From a virus, in IMG/VR virus record IMGVR_UViG_3300025030_000278, positions 1-36,841 of that record: 36,841 nucleotides of DNA; one strand, written 5' to 3'. How positions within the stretch are numbered: the first letter of the stretch is position 1; every line of letters starts with the position of its first letter. The notes below the pieces were generated by a model. It saw nothing but the letters and a program-made list of their open reading frames with translations. It did not search any database and was not told the origin of the DNA. Shown piece after piece: positions 21,274-28,854 of the stretch. The position numbers and the translations under genes are program-made.

Positions 21274-21681
21274 ATGAAAAATTTTAAAACCTTTTTGATG
21301 CTGGCAATTGTGGGCGCTGCCCTGGCTTTTGCCTTCACGCCTAATGACGACGGTGGCATCGTGTTTCCTTTCGGGAAAGCGACAGAATTAGACGTGACGC
21401 CCTCCGGCGTGACGGCTGCGGCCACCGTGTTCAACAATATGACGATTCTGGATTTGGGAACGCTGGACACGGCCATCACGCTCAACATCACCCTCGAAAC
21501 GGGCATCCGTACCGGGGCGATTTGCATCGTGAAAGCTGCGAGCGATGCCACCAGCGGGCGAAACGTGACCTTCGGCAGCGGCGCTACGGCGGCGGTGCTT
21601 TCCGGCACGACGAGCAAGACAAAAACGGCCTGGCTGGTGTACGACGGAACCGAATTTATCGGGGTGGGGCAGATTGACTAA
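21274..21681 (+). CDS. Exported beta-rich protein
   Basis: A 135-residue protein with an N-terminal signal (MKNFKTFLMLAIVGAALAFAFTP) and a Thr/Ala/Gly-rich beta body (ATELDVTPSGVTAAATVF, TLDTAITLNITLETG). The body resembles head-fibre or decoration domains. Its export signal would take it out of the cytoplasm, where capsids assemble; here, unlike its neighbours, no Gln follows the predicted cut. Function unknown. Confidence 0.5.
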   Translation: MKNFKTFLMLAIVGAALAFAFTPNDDGGIVFPFGKATELDVTPSGVTAAATVFNNMTILDLGTLDTAITLNITLETGIRTGAICIVKAASDATSGRNVTFGSGATAAVLSGTTSKTKTAWLVYDGTEFIGVGQID

Positions 21682-21685
21682 TCAC

Positions 21686-21738
21686 CCCCTTTGTCCCCCT
21701 CAAGGGGGATTCACCCCCCTGCCCCCCTCAAGGGGGGT
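21686..21738. repeat. Two adjacent CCCCCT-CA-AGGGGG palindromes
   Basis: Stems CCCCCT/AGGGGG (21695-21708) and CCCCCCT/AGGGGGG (21722-21737) with very short loops. Copies of the same type occur at 14179 and 28824. They precede the tRNA gene. Confidence 0.65.
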
Positions 21739-21743
21739 AATAT

Positions 21744-21818
21744 CGCACCGTAGAGCAGTTGGTAGCTCGTGAGGTTCATACCCTCAAGGTCGCAGGTTCG
21801 AGTCCTGCCGGTGCCACA
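21744..21818 (+). tRNA. tRNA-Met-like (anticodon CAT) in the late operon
   Basis: A full cloverleaf can be drawn: acceptor CGCACCG/CGGTGCC (21744-21750, 21809-21815; position 1:72 is a C-C mismatch), D-stem GAGC/GCTC with loop AGTTGGTA, anticodon stem TGAGG/CCTCA with loop TTCATAC (anticodon CAT, 21777-21779), variable loop AGGTC, T-arm GCAGG/TTCGAGT/CCTGC, then ACA. CAT could be read by Met or, if modified, Ile. The 1:72 mismatch recalls initiator tRNA, but the anticodon stem lacks the three consecutive G-C pairs of an initiator. CCA is not fully encoded. Confidence 0.75.
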
Positions 21819-21822
21819 ATAG

Positions 21823-21877
21823 ATTCCCTGCGGGAATGGAAAACGTGGACGGGTTCCCTGCGGGAATGGAAAAAAAA
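21823..21877 (+). repeat. Duplicated hairpin leader before the sheath gene
   Basis: TTCCCTGCGGGAATGGAAAA occurs twice (21824-21843 and 21854-21873). Each copy is a 5-bp TTCCC/GGGAA hairpin followed by an A-rich tail, and the second ends 9 bases before the sheath ATG. A variant with compensatory changes in the stem is at 28508-28526. Confidence 0.75.
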
Positions 21878-21882
21878 GTAAC

Positions 21883-23079
21883 ATGGCAAATCGGACGGTA
21901 TCAATAAATATTTTGAACGGCCAGCTTGGCCAGCTTGGTGTTTCCGAAGACAACGTTTTCGGGCTGGTGCTGCAAAGCGCAGTGGCACCGAGCGGCCTGG
22001 CGCTGCTGACGCCGTTGCAAATCACGTCCTTGCAGGATGCGGTGGACGTGGGCATCACGGCGGCTTTCGACACGGCCAACACGGTTATCTGCTATAAGGT
22101 ATTGGCAGAGTTCTACGCCGAGGCCGGGAGCGGTACGCCGCTGTGGATTATGTTCACGGCGCAAACGGTGACGCTGACGGTTGCCTTCGACGTGGCGAAC
22201 GAACTGACCTATTTCGGCAAGCTGCAAACGGCAGCAGGCGGGAAAATCAGGATTATGAGCATGGTCCGCTCCTTTGCTGGAGGCTACTCCGCTACGACGA
22301 CGGACGGCGTGGATGACGATGTGCTGACGGCGATGACGAAGGCGCAAGCGCTCGTGGAAGAATTCCGCACCAGGCACCAACCCTTTGCGGTGGTGATGCC
22401 GGGACATTATTACCAGGACAACGAGAGCAGCTTGAAAGACATTTCGACCTACACCAACAAGTGGGTGGCGGGCATGATTGGCGACACGGCCACCGGCAGC
22501 GGCGTGGCCATCGGGGTGCTGATGGGCAGGCTGGCGAAAATACCGGTGGACCGGCAACCCGGCAGGGTGAAGGACGGGGCGCTGGCGATCACTGCGGCTT
22601 ACCTGAACACGACGGCCATCAACCTGTCCGAAAGCAACGGCGCTGTGCGCTCTATTGAGACGAAGGGCTGGATTACGTTCACGAACTACGTGAACAAGAG
22701 CGGTTTCTTTTTCACGAACGACTGGACGGCCACGGCCCGCACGGACGATTTCGACCGGCTGGCAAGGGTGCGCATTATCCAGAAGGCGGAGCGCATCGTC
22801 TATGATGTCTATCTCAACGAGATACTCGACGACGTGAAGCTCGACCCGGATACGGGCAAGATGAGTACCAATGCTGCGAAATACTATCAGCAAATCATCC
22901 AGCGGGCGATAGACAACAGCCTGACGGCTGACGATGAAATAAGCGGGTTGCAAATACAGATAGACCCGGAGCAAAACGTGCTAACGACTGGTGAAATCTG
23001 CGTGGATGTCAGGATAGTCCCTGATGCCTACGCCAACTCTTTCAAAATCAACCTGGGCTTCAATAACCCGGCTCTTTAA
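21883..23079 (+). CDS. Tail sheath protein (DUF2586-type)
   Basis: A 398-residue contractile sheath subunit. N-terminal MANRTVSINILNGQLG, a beta domain with threonine-rich strands (VTLTVAFDVANELTYFGKL), then the C-terminal sheath core: VRIIQKAERIVYDVYLNEIL and the final RIVPDAYANSFKINLGF strand that links to neighbouring subunits. Its place directly before the tube gene and the Bacteroidota-type DUF2586 pattern support the call. The sheath contracts at infection to drive the tube through the envelope. Confidence 0.82.
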   Translation: MANRTVSINILNGQLGQLGVSEDNVFGLVLQSAVAPSGLALLTPLQITSLQDAVDVGITAAFDTANTVICYKVLAEFYAEAGSGTPLWIMFTAQTVTLTVAFDVANELTYFGKLQTAAGGKIRIMSMVRSFAGGYSATTTDGVDDDVLTAMTKAQALVEEFRTRHQPFAVVMPGHYYQDNESSLKDISTYTNKWVAGMIGDTATGSGVAIGVLMGRLAKIPVDRQPGRVKDGALAITAAYLNTTAINLSESNGAVRSIETKGWITFTNYVNKSGFFFTNDWTATARTDDFDRLARVRIIQKAERIVYDVYLNEILDDVKLDPDTGKMSTNAAKYYQQIIQRAIDNSLTADDEISGLQIQIDPEQNVLTTGEICVDVRIVPDAYANSFKINLGFNNPAL

Positions 23080-23089
23080 TAAATAAGTC

Positions 23090-23500
23090 ATGGCAGAATA
23101 CTCTTTTAAAGAATACTCCGTGCGGCTTTTAGGCCGGGATGTCGCCAACCTCGTGGGGCTGGACTGGAAGTGGAAAGACCCGAAGGCTTACGTGCGGGGC
23201 AAGGGCAACAAGCCCTACGGCCTGAACAGCACGGGCGAGCAGGGGGTGGAAGGAACACTGAAAGTACAGCAGTCGGAATGGGCGGCCTTCGTGCAAGCGG
23301 TAAGGGCCACCAACCCGCTGGCGAAGATAACCGACGTGAGTTTCGACATCGTGGAGACCTACGGCGACGGCCTGCTGGCCATCACGAACACGCTTTTAGG
23401 CGTTCAAATCACGGAGTACAACGGCGGGATGGAACAGGGAGACGCCTTCAAGGTCATCGAGATGCCATTTATGGCGCTCGACGTGAAGGAGGCGGTATAA
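23090..23500 (+). CDS. Tail tube protein
   Basis: A 136-residue tube subunit, 10 bases after the sheath. Beta-rich with MAEYSFKEYSVRLLGRD, KWKDPKAYVRGKGNKP, EGTLKVQQSEWAAFVQAVR and a C-terminal MEQGDAFKVIEMPFMALDV, as in Mu gpM/tail-tube families. It stacks as hexamers inside the sheath. A strong terminator follows. Confidence 0.8.
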   Translation: MAEYSFKEYSVRLLGRDVANLVGLDWKWKDPKAYVRGKGNKPYGLNSTGEQGVEGTLKVQQSEWAAFVQAVRATNPLAKITDVSFDIVETYGDGLLAITNTLLGVQITEYNGGMEQGDAFKVIEMPFMALDVKEAV

Positions 23501-23532
23501 AACACACATGTTCATAGGATTATAATTTGTTA

Positions 23533-23566
23533 AAAGCCGGGCCGGGCATCCGGTTCCGGCTTTTTT
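23533..23566 (+). terminator. Intrinsic terminator after the tube gene
   Basis: AAAGCCGG (23533-23540) pairs with CCGGCTTT (23556-23563), with an inner CCGG/CCGG stem, followed by TTTTTT. It probably adjusts the ratio of sheath and tube (abundant) to downstream tail proteins (scarce). Confidence 0.8.
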
Positions 23567-23570
23567 CATG

Positions 23571-23604
23571 GCCTCACCCCCGGCCCCTCTCCGAGGGAGA
23601 GGGG
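23571..23604. repeat. CCCCTCTCC palindrome (copy A)
   Basis: GCCTCACCCC followed by CCCCTCTCC (23584-23592), GAG, GGAGAGGGG (23596-23604). A near-identical element is at 26569-26601. Both stand a few tens of bases before a tail-gene start. The CCCCTCTCC...GGAGAGGGG type is common as a dispersed repeat in bacterial genomes, so it may come from the host. Confidence 0.7.
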
Positions 23605-23625
23605 AGGGTTAAAACACTCATTTCA

Positions 23626-23931
23626 ATGAAAAATGCAACGGTTGATTTGGAAGAATTGAAAAAAGCGAACCCAGGCGGTTCGCACATCGTGTTCGAGGAC
23701 GGCCAATGGGCTTTCTTCAAGAAACCGACCCGGCAGGTGGTGAGCATGGCAATGGCCCAGGCCCGCACGAATCCGCTCGGCTTAGTGGACGTGATTGTAA
23801 AAAACTGCCTGGCCGGATGCTCCGAAGGGCTGGATTTGCGCTCGGACGATTGCATCGGGTACATCATGGGCCTGGCCGAAAGGATTGACGACATCATCGG
23901 CACCAAAAAGGCAGAGATAAAAAACTCATAG
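23626..23931 (+). CDS. Tail assembly chaperone, short (G-like) form
   Basis: A 101-residue protein ([18 protein letters not shown]...) that begins between tube and tape measure, the conserved place of tail assembly chaperones. An internal [26 protein letters not shown] matches the 'fr.p....y..a' pattern of such proteins. Start chosen at ATG 23626; the longer frame from 23527 runs through the terminator and palindrome. Near its 3' end is a slippery heptamer that yields a longer form. Confidence 0.8.
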   Translation: MKNATVDLEELKKANPGGSHIVFEDGQWAFFKKPTRQVVSMAMAQARTNPLGLVDVIVKNCLAGCSEGLDLRSDDCIGYIMGLAERIDDIIGTKKAEIKNS

Positions 23932-24104
23932 ACCTATCGGCTGACATCCAGGCGGATGACAACCCGGTAGGTTTCATTGATACATTGTTGCAGTATTACC
24001 TGCACATCGCCGACCCGACGATTTTGGAGGATGAAGTTTGGGCTGAAAAGTATGCGCATCTTCAAATCATCCGAAAAGCGGAGGCGGAATCTTCACGCAA
24101 ATGA
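23626..24104 (+). CDS. Tail assembly chaperone, frameshifted (GT-like) form
   Basis: A -1 slip at A-AAA-AAC (23919-23925) moves ribosomes from the 101-residue frame into a second frame that is open to 24104. It adds 59 residues (…[20 protein letters not shown]...ending SSRK), about 159 residues in all. The extension fills the gap between the chaperone and tape measure exactly, ending in an ATGA overlap with the tape measure start. The G/GT ratio set by frameshifting is needed for tail assembly in many contractile and siphophages. Confidence 0.78.
23919..23973 (+). promoter_or_regulatory. -1 ribosomal frameshift signal
   Basis: Slippery A-AAA-AAC (23919-23925, in frame as A.AAA.AAC). A downstream stem ACCTATCGG (23932-23940) pairs with CCGGTAGGT (23964-23972), nine pairs with one G-T wobble. 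The spacer is 6 bases, inside the usual 5-9. Confidence 0.75.
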
Positions 24105-25795
24105 CCGGATTTCTTTACTCCATAGCGTTCAACATTACCGGGAGTAGCTCGGTGATGAAGGCGGTCGAGGCGACTGACCGGCTGGACAGGAGCGTAAACC
24201 GGGCTAAAGGCGACATCGGTCGCATGGGCGGGGATATGGAAAACACCGGACGGCGGGGAAGTGCAGCGTTTTCGGCGATGAGGAGCAGTGTGATGGGCTG
24301 GGTTACGAGTTTGGGCATCGGGGTCGCACTGCTTGGAAGCATGAGAACGGCGGCAGCTTTTGAAGGCACTACCAACGCCATAGCCTTCGCCAGCGGCGGA
24401 GCAGAGCAAGGAGCAAAAAATATTGAATTCCTGCGAAAAGAATCCGACATAATGGGTTTGTCGCTTGAAAGTTCCTTATCTGGATTTAAAACACTTTCCG
24501 GCTCAATGAGGGGCGTTCCGGGGGAGCAACTTCGTAAAATATTTCATGGAGTTGCAACCGGCGCAACGGCGATGAGTCTGAGTGGAGAAGATGCAAACGG
24601 TGTCTTCCTGGCGCTTGGGCAAATAGCTTCCAAGGGAACCGTTGCTGCGGAGGAATTGAGGGGGCAAATCGGAGAGCGCATTCCTGGCGCTTTTGGCATT
24701 GCTGCCAGGGCGATGAACGTTAGCGAGGAGGCACTAAATAAGTTGCTTGTGACCGGCAAGATTACAAGCAAGGATTTTCTACCCAAATTTGCCGCCCAAA
24801 TGGAAAAGGAGTTTGGCGGTGCAGTTGAAAAGGCTTCCAACAGCGCTACGGCGAATTTTAACAGGTTCAACAATGCGGTTTTCAACTTAAAGAATACCAT
24901 AGGCACAAAACTGCTACCGACAGTCAATACTTTTATAAACAGGTACTTTATACCTGGCGTCACTTGGATAGGCAATCACATCCATGTTATTATTTCGCTT
25001 GCCACCGGCATTGGGACCGTCATAGCAATCACGAAGATATGGACGGCTGCGCAATGGCTGCTCAATGCGGCTATATCGGCCAATCCCATTGGCCTTGCCA
25101 TTATTGCTATTGCCGCATTGGTAGCTGGAATTGTCTATGCCTGGAAAGAACTCGATTGGTTCAGGGGAATAGTATTGGGCGCCTGGAACGTCATAGAGCC
25201 TTTTGTTAACTACTTTAAAGAACATTTCATAAAATCCTTCGACAACTTTACTTCTGCTGTCTCGACCGCCTGGGATGAATTCAAAGGGTTTTTTACCTGG
25301 TTAGAAGAAAAGCTGAACATGGGCAGCAAGACCAAGGACTGGATTTATGATAATTTGATAGACCCATTGGGTGTCCTTGAGGGTATTCTCAAGCGCTTTA
25401 AAACTGGGTTTAATGAAGGCATGGGCATTGTGGAAAGCCAGGCATCAGTAGTTGGGCGAGGACGCATTGGGGCTTATGCTTATTTAAGGGGCAGTGGCTC
25501 AGTGACCGGGCGTGGGCGTTTTGGCGCCTCTGCTTTTGGTGGGGCCGATGCGGTGGAAAATGCTTTTGCGGACGTGCCTGGAGGTGATAACAACACCGGC
25601 AACAATGACCTGAACATCACGAAAGGGGTGCAGGGCATCACGGGGGGCGGCTCGAAGAATATCACCATCAACGTGACGAAATTAGTCGAGAGCATCAACA
25701 TCCACAGCAGCGTGAAAGAGGCGGCGTCAGATATTCAGGAGGTGGTGACGAGGGTATTGATGCAAACGCTGAATACGGCAAACCAGGCGCAGTAG
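24101..25795 (+). CDS. Tail tape measure protein
   Basis: A 564-residue tape measure. The N-terminal ~270 residues match the tape-measure N-terminal domain ([55 protein letters not shown]). A hydrophobic segment at about residues 293-345 ([15 protein letters not shown] ... [21 protein letters not shown]) is typical of these proteins, which may insert in the host membrane. The C terminus is Gly/Asn-rich. By the usual rule of about 0.15 nm per residue the tail would be near 85 nm. It starts at ATG 24101 inside the chaperone stop (ATGA). Confidence 0.88.
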   Translation: MTGFLYSIAFNITGSSSVMKAVEATDRLDRSVNRAKGDIGRMGGDMENTGRRGSAAFSAMRSSVMGWVTSLGIGVALLGSMRTAAAFEGTTNAIAFASGGAEQGAKNIEFLRKESDIMGLSLESSLSGFKTLSGSMRGVPGEQLRKIFHGVATGATAMSLSGEDANGVFLALGQIASKGTVAAEELRGQIGERIPGAFGIAARAMNVSEEALNKLLVTGKITSKDFLPKFAAQMEKEFGGAVEKASNSATANFNRFNNAVFNLKNTIGTKLLPTVNTFINRYFIPGVTWIGNHIHVIISLATGIGTVIAITKIWTAAQWLLNAAISANPIGLAIIAIAALVAGIVYAWKELDWFRGIVLGAWNVIEPFVNYFKEHFIKSFDNFTSAVSTAWDEFKGFFTWLEEKLNMGSKTKDWIYDNLIDPLGVLEGILKRFKTGFNEGMGIVESQASVVGRGRIGAYAYLRGSGSVTGRGRFGASAFGGADAVENAFADVPGGDNNTGNNDLNITKGVQGITGGGSKNITINVTKLVESINIHSSVKEAASDIQEVVTRVLMQTLNTANQAQ

Positions 25796-25813
25796 CCCTC
25801 GTGACGTGGACGG

Positions 25814-25847
25814 ACCCTTACAGGGTGACAACCCCTACGGGGTGACA
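25814..25847 (+). repeat. Tandem ACCC...GGGTGACA hairpins before a tail gene
   Basis: ACCCTTACAGGGTGACA (25814-25830) and ACCCCTACGGGGTGACA (25831-25847) are adjacent copies with matching stem changes, followed by an A-rich spacer and the ATG at 25857. A related GTCCCTACGGGATGACA lies at 26483-26499, just after the same gene. Confidence 0.7.
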
Positions 25848-25856
25848 AAAAAGAAA

Positions 25857-26465
25857 ATGGCAACGATAAACTTTGACATAACGACCCTTTTTCAGCAAGC
25901 CTTCGGCATAGGCCGGGGGAAGCCTTACGACGGGAGCCAGGCGAAGGAACAGTCTTTCGCAAAGGTGGAGGGCTACGAAGCCCCGGCCTCGGACGATGAA
26001 GAAGGCACCGAGTTCGTGAACATGCGGGACGTGCTGCGGGCCAGCACACCGACCGGGCAGGCGATTTTTATGCCGGTGAGTCTCGGCGGGCTGTTGTTGC
26101 CGAATGAGCCGACGCTCGTAATCACGGGGCAAAAGCGCATCGTGAAGACGGCGCTGGCGGGCAGCACCCGGAAGGGCAGCGTGAAGGAACTGATTAGCGT
26201 GGACGATTACTCGGTGACGATTCGGGGCATCGCTCTGAATTACGAAAGCACGAGGGTTTTCCCGGAGGACATGGTGAAGGACATCAACGACCTGTACCTG
26301 CGGAACGAATCGCTGGAAGTGAAAAGCGCACTGACGAATTTGCTCGGGATCTATTACTTAGTCATCGAGCGGGTGACGTTCCCGGAAATGGTCGGGATAC
26401 AGAATGCGCAGGCGTATGAGTTGCAGTGTGTGAGTGACGAGGATTTTGATTTGGAGATTGAGTGA
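25857..26465 (+). CDS. Conserved tail protein, DUF6046-like
   Basis: A 202-residue protein (start at ATG 25857 after the A-rich spacer; an upstream in-frame start would be inside the hairpins). It resembles DUF6046-type proteins of Bacteroidota phages: a beta-rich body with GLLLPNEPTLVITGQKRIVKT, LISVDDYSVTIRGIAL and a conserved acidic C terminus (SDEDFDLEIE). By place between tape measure and hub it may be the hub-adaptor/LysM-partner. A strong terminator follows it. Confidence 0.55.
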   Translation: MATINFDITTLFQQAFGIGRGKPYDGSQAKEQSFAKVEGYEAPASDDEEGTEFVNMRDVLRASTPTGQAIFMPVSLGGLLLPNEPTLVITGQKRIVKTALAGSTRKGSVKELISVDDYSVTIRGIALNYESTRVFPEDMVKDINDLYLRNESLEVKSALTNLLGIYYLVIERVTFPEMVGIQNAQAYELQCVSDEDFDLEIE

Positions 26466-26541
26466 CACCTCGTGACGGAACGGGTCCCTACGGGATGACA
26501 ATTTAGGGTGAGTGTTTGTTCATAGTGTTTGTTTTTTGTCA

Positions 26542-26566
26542 CGGGGGTTTTATCCCCCCGTTTTTT
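26542..26566 (+). terminator. Intrinsic terminator before the hub gene
   Basis: CGGGGG (26542-26547) pairs with CCCCCG (26555-26560), loop TTTTATC, followed by TTTTTT. It is another strong stop inside the rightward tail operon. Confidence 0.8.
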
Positions 26567-26568
26567 AA

Positions 26569-26601
26569 GCCTCACCCCAACCCCTCTCCGGGGGAGAGGG
26601 G
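26569..26601. repeat. CCCCTCTCC palindrome (copy B)
   Basis: GCCTCACCCC followed by CCCCTCTCC (26581-26589), GGG, GGAGAGGGG (26593-26601). It repeats 23571-23604 with small changes, 16 bases before the hub-gene ATG. Confidence 0.7.
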
Positions 26602-26617
26602 CTAAAGAGAAAAGAAG

Positions 26618-27604
26618 ATGTTCGTATTGAGCGCTGAAATAACGATAGGCCCCGAAGGGGGTGAAAAGAAGAAGTTTCGACGGGTGAACAGCGTGGAAAT
26701 CGAGAGCGACATGCGGCGGTTGGAAGATGTGGCCACGATTAAAATGCCGACCACGGCGAGGCTCGTTCGGGCGGGGGAATTCATCTCGGAGGTGGAGACG
26801 GAGAAAACGTTCAAAGTCGGCGACGAGGTGGTGATAAAACTGGGGTACGACGGCGAACTTGTGGAGGAATTTCACGGGTACGTGCGGAAAATCCGGCCCA
26901 ATACCCCGCTGGAAATCGAGTGTGAGGATGCTACCTTTTTATTGAAAAGAAAGAATCTGCAAAAGGCTTGGCGCAGCGCCACGTTACGAGACATTCTCGA
27001 CTATGTATTGGCGGACACGGGCATTACACTGCACGGCGAGCCGCCAGGGGTGAACTTCACCCACTTTTATTTAAAGAACGTGAGCGCCGCCAAGTCTTTG
27101 CAAAAGTTGAAGGATGAATATGGTTTGACGATGTATTTCAAATCCTTCAAAAAGTTATTCGTCGGCATATCGAGCGACGACGACGGGACGGCGGTGAAGT
27201 ACCGTTTTGGGGAGAACGTCATTGACAACGACCTTGAATGGACGGACGAGAAGGACGTGAGGCTGAAAGTTAAAGCGGTGCATGTTCGCCCCGACAACAC
27301 CCAGGTGACAAAGGAGGTGGGCGATCCGGACGGGGAGCAGCGGACGATATTTCTTTACGACCTCGATAAGCCAAGCGACCTGGAACGCCGGGCGCTGGAA
27401 GAATTGAAAAAGTACACTTTCAGCGGGTACAAAGGCAGCTTTAACGGTTTCCTGCGGCCCGTCGTGCGGGTGGGAAATGTGGCGAAAATCACCGACCCGA
27501 ATTTTACCGAGCGGGCGGGGGATTATTTGGTGGAGAAGGTGACCGTGAGTTTTGGCGATGGCGGGGGGAGGAGAAAGGTGACGCCGGGGTTGAAGGTGAA
27601 TTGA
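26618..27604 (+). CDS. Baseplate hub protein, gpD/gp27-like (Mu gpP)
   Basis: A 328-residue hub protein. The N-terminal tandem beta domain (RVNSVEIESDMRRLEDVATI, FKVGDEVVIKLGYDGE) and the middle (TPLEIECEDATFLLKRKNLQ, LRDILDYVLADTGI) match the gpD/VgrG/gp27-like hub fold. The trimeric hub links the tail tube to the spike. It is followed by the spike gene, as in Mu (P then gp45). Confidence 0.85.
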   Translation: MFVLSAEITIGPEGGEKKKFRRVNSVEIESDMRRLEDVATIKMPTTARLVRAGEFISEVETEKTFKVGDEVVIKLGYDGELVEEFHGYVRKIRPNTPLEIECEDATFLLKRKNLQKAWRSATLRDILDYVLADTGITLHGEPPGVNFTHFYLKNVSAAKSLQKLKDEYGLTMYFKSFKKLFVGISSDDDGTAVKYRFGENVIDNDLEWTDEKDVRLKVKAVHVRPDNTQVTKEVGDPDGEQRTIFLYDLDKPSDLERRALEELKKYTFSGYKGSFNGFLRPVVRVGNVAKITDPNFTERAGDYLVEKVTVSFGDGGGRRKVTPGLKVN

Positions 27605-27641
27605 TTTACGATTTTTGATTACATGATTTTTGATTTTTGAT

Positions 27642-28187
27642 ATGACGGAGTTGGCGCAGGCATTCGATGAATTCGTGAAAACCCGCATAGGCGGGGGCAT
27701 CATTCCGGCAAAAGTGTCGGCGGTGGATGCGGCGGCGCTGACCTGCGACGTGACCGACACGGACGGCAACGAAATATTTGATGTGCGGCTGCGGGCTGCG
27801 ATTGACCTCGAACAGGATGGGGTGGCTTACCTGCCGAAGTTGGACACCTGGGTACTGATAGGGCAAGTTGGCCACCAGGAAAACACCTGGTGCGTGGTGA
27901 TGTGGAGCGAGGTGACTTTGTTCAAATGGGAAGTGGCGCCGGTCATTTTCCGGGTGGACGAAGAGGGCTTTTTGATAGAAAAAAGCGGCGACACGCTGGC
28001 GGAAATAGAGGCCGATTTGGTGGATGCGCTGACGGATTTGACGGACGCCATTCAGCTTTTGACGGTGACTTGTGCGGCGCCGGGTTCGCCGAGTACACCA
28101 CCTGTAAACGTGGCGAGTTTTGCGGCGGTCGGCGCAACTTTGACGGCCCTGAAAACGAGGTTCAACAGTCTTTTAAAAGCAGTTTAA
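27642..28187 (+). CDS. Baseplate spike/assembly protein, gpV/gp45-like
   Basis: A 181-residue protein (start at ATG 27642, MTELAQAFDEF). The N-terminal part is an OB-like domain (IPAKVSAVDAAALTCDVTDT, VAYLPKLDTWVLIGQVG), as in Mu gp45/P2 gpV, which tips the tail. The C-terminal half is a helical segment (LAEIEADLVDALTDLTDAIQ), then a Pro/Ser/Ala linker and a final helix, rather than a beta-helix needle. The start is preceded by repeated GATTTTTGATT words. Confidence 0.7.
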   Translation: MTELAQAFDEFVKTRIGGGIIPAKVSAVDAAALTCDVTDTDGNEIFDVRLRAAIDLEQDGVAYLPKLDTWVLIGQVGHQENTWCVVMWSEVTLFKWEVAPVIFRVDEEGFLIEKSGDTLAEIEADLVDALTDLTDAIQLLTVTCAAPGSPSTPPVNVASFAAVGATLTALKTRFNSLLKAV

Positions 28188-28191
28188 AAAT

Positions 28192-28497
28192 ATGCCTAAC
28201 GATGTCCTTCTCGATGGCGATTTTGATTTGTTGTTTGTGGATGGCGATTTGGTCATCGGGGAATCCACGAGGCAGCATCAGCAACTCCTACTCCTCTCCG
28301 AAAAAGGGGAAATAAGGGAGTTTCCGACTGCCGGGGTTGGGCTGCTTTCCTGGACGCTGGACAACAGGCCGGGCGATTTGAACGGCGAAATCAAGCGGCA
28401 GTTCGAGCAGGATGGGATGACGGTGCAGCAAGTGAAAGTAAGGGTTTCGGCGGGCGAATTGAGAACGCTGGAAATCGAGGCAACATATCCAGCGTGA
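28192..28497 (+). CDS. Baseplate wedge protein, Mu gp46-like
   Basis: A 101-residue protein four bases after the spike gene. DGDFDLLFVDGDLVIGEST, HQQLLLLSEKGEIREFPTAGVGL and the final LRTLEIEATYP match the Mu gp46/gp25-type wedge pattern ('q.i.l.L.t.kGe.....fG.....l'). It joins sheath to baseplate. Confidence 0.75.
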   Translation: MPNDVLLDGDFDLLFVDGDLVIGESTRQHQQLLLLSEKGEIREFPTAGVGLLSWTLDNRPGDLNGEIKRQFEQDGMTVQQVKVRVSAGELRTLEIEATYPA

Positions 28498-28504
28498 CAT
28501 TGAC

Positions 28505-28527
28505 GGGTTGCCTTCGGCAATGGAAAA
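28505..28527 (+). repeat. Covarying hairpin leader before the LysM gene
   Basis: GGGTTGCC TTC GGCAATGGAAAAAA (28505-28526): stem TTGCC/GGCAA. It matches the leader before the sheath gene (TTCCC/GGGAA) except that both strands of the stem change together. The ATG at 28534 follows the A-rich tail. Confidence 0.7.
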
Positions 28528-28533
28528 AAGGAA

Positions 28534-28809
28534 ATGGCAAATGTGACGGTAAAACCTGGGCAGACTTTGGTGGATGTTGCGGTGCAGCATCTCGGAGCGG
28601 AAAGCGGGGTGGCGGCGCTGGCACAGGCCAACGGGCTGGACATGACGGCGGAGGTGGTGGCTGGGCAAGTGCTTACGCTGCCGGAGGTAGAAAATAAAAG
28701 GGTGGTGAAGGTGTACAAGGAGCGGGGCTATGTCCCGGCGACGAACATCAGCGGCGAATTGGAGGGGATTGAGTTTTGGGGGATTGAATATGATTTTGTT
28801 GTGAGTTAA
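28534..28809 (+). CDS. LysM-domain tail protein
   Basis: A 91-residue protein with a LysM-like fold: TVKPGQTLVDVAVQHLG, VAALAQANGLDMTAEVVAGQ, VLTLPEV. In contractile systems LysM proteins bind hub and tape measure (gp53-like) and can also contact peptidoglycan. It is placed between gp46-like and gp47-like wedge genes. Confidence 0.8.
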   Translation: MANVTVKPGQTLVDVAVQHLGAESGVAALAQANGLDMTAEVVAGQVLTLPEVENKRVVKVYKERGYVPATNISGELEGIEFWGIEYDFVVS

Positions 28810-28823
28810 TCACCCCCCTTAAT

Positions 28824-28840
28824 CCCCCCTCAAAGGGGGG
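28824..28840. repeat. CCCCCCT-CAA-AGGGGGG palindrome
   Basis: Perfect 7-bp stem (28824-28830 and 28834-28840), then TTGGACAAAAAAAC and the ATG at 28855. It is the same type as 21722-21737. Confidence 0.65.
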
Positions 28841-28854
28841 TTGGACAAAAAAAC

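Noticed and set aside
21901-22974. Long minus-strand open frame opposite the sheath gene
   Set aside because: His/Arg/Val-rich translation typical of an antisense shadow; the sheath frame has clear family features.
23527-23625. Longer N terminus for the tail assembly chaperone
   Set aside because: It would translate through the terminator and a palindromic repeat; ATG 23626 gives a normal protein start.
23905-23910. C-AAA-AAG as the frameshift site
   Set aside because: It lacks the matching first base for P-site re-pairing; A-AAA-AAC 14 bases later is a full heptamer with the stem at the right distance.
21686-28840. CRISPR array made of the short palindromes
   Set aside because: Spacing is irregular, the units differ in sequence, and no cas genes are present.
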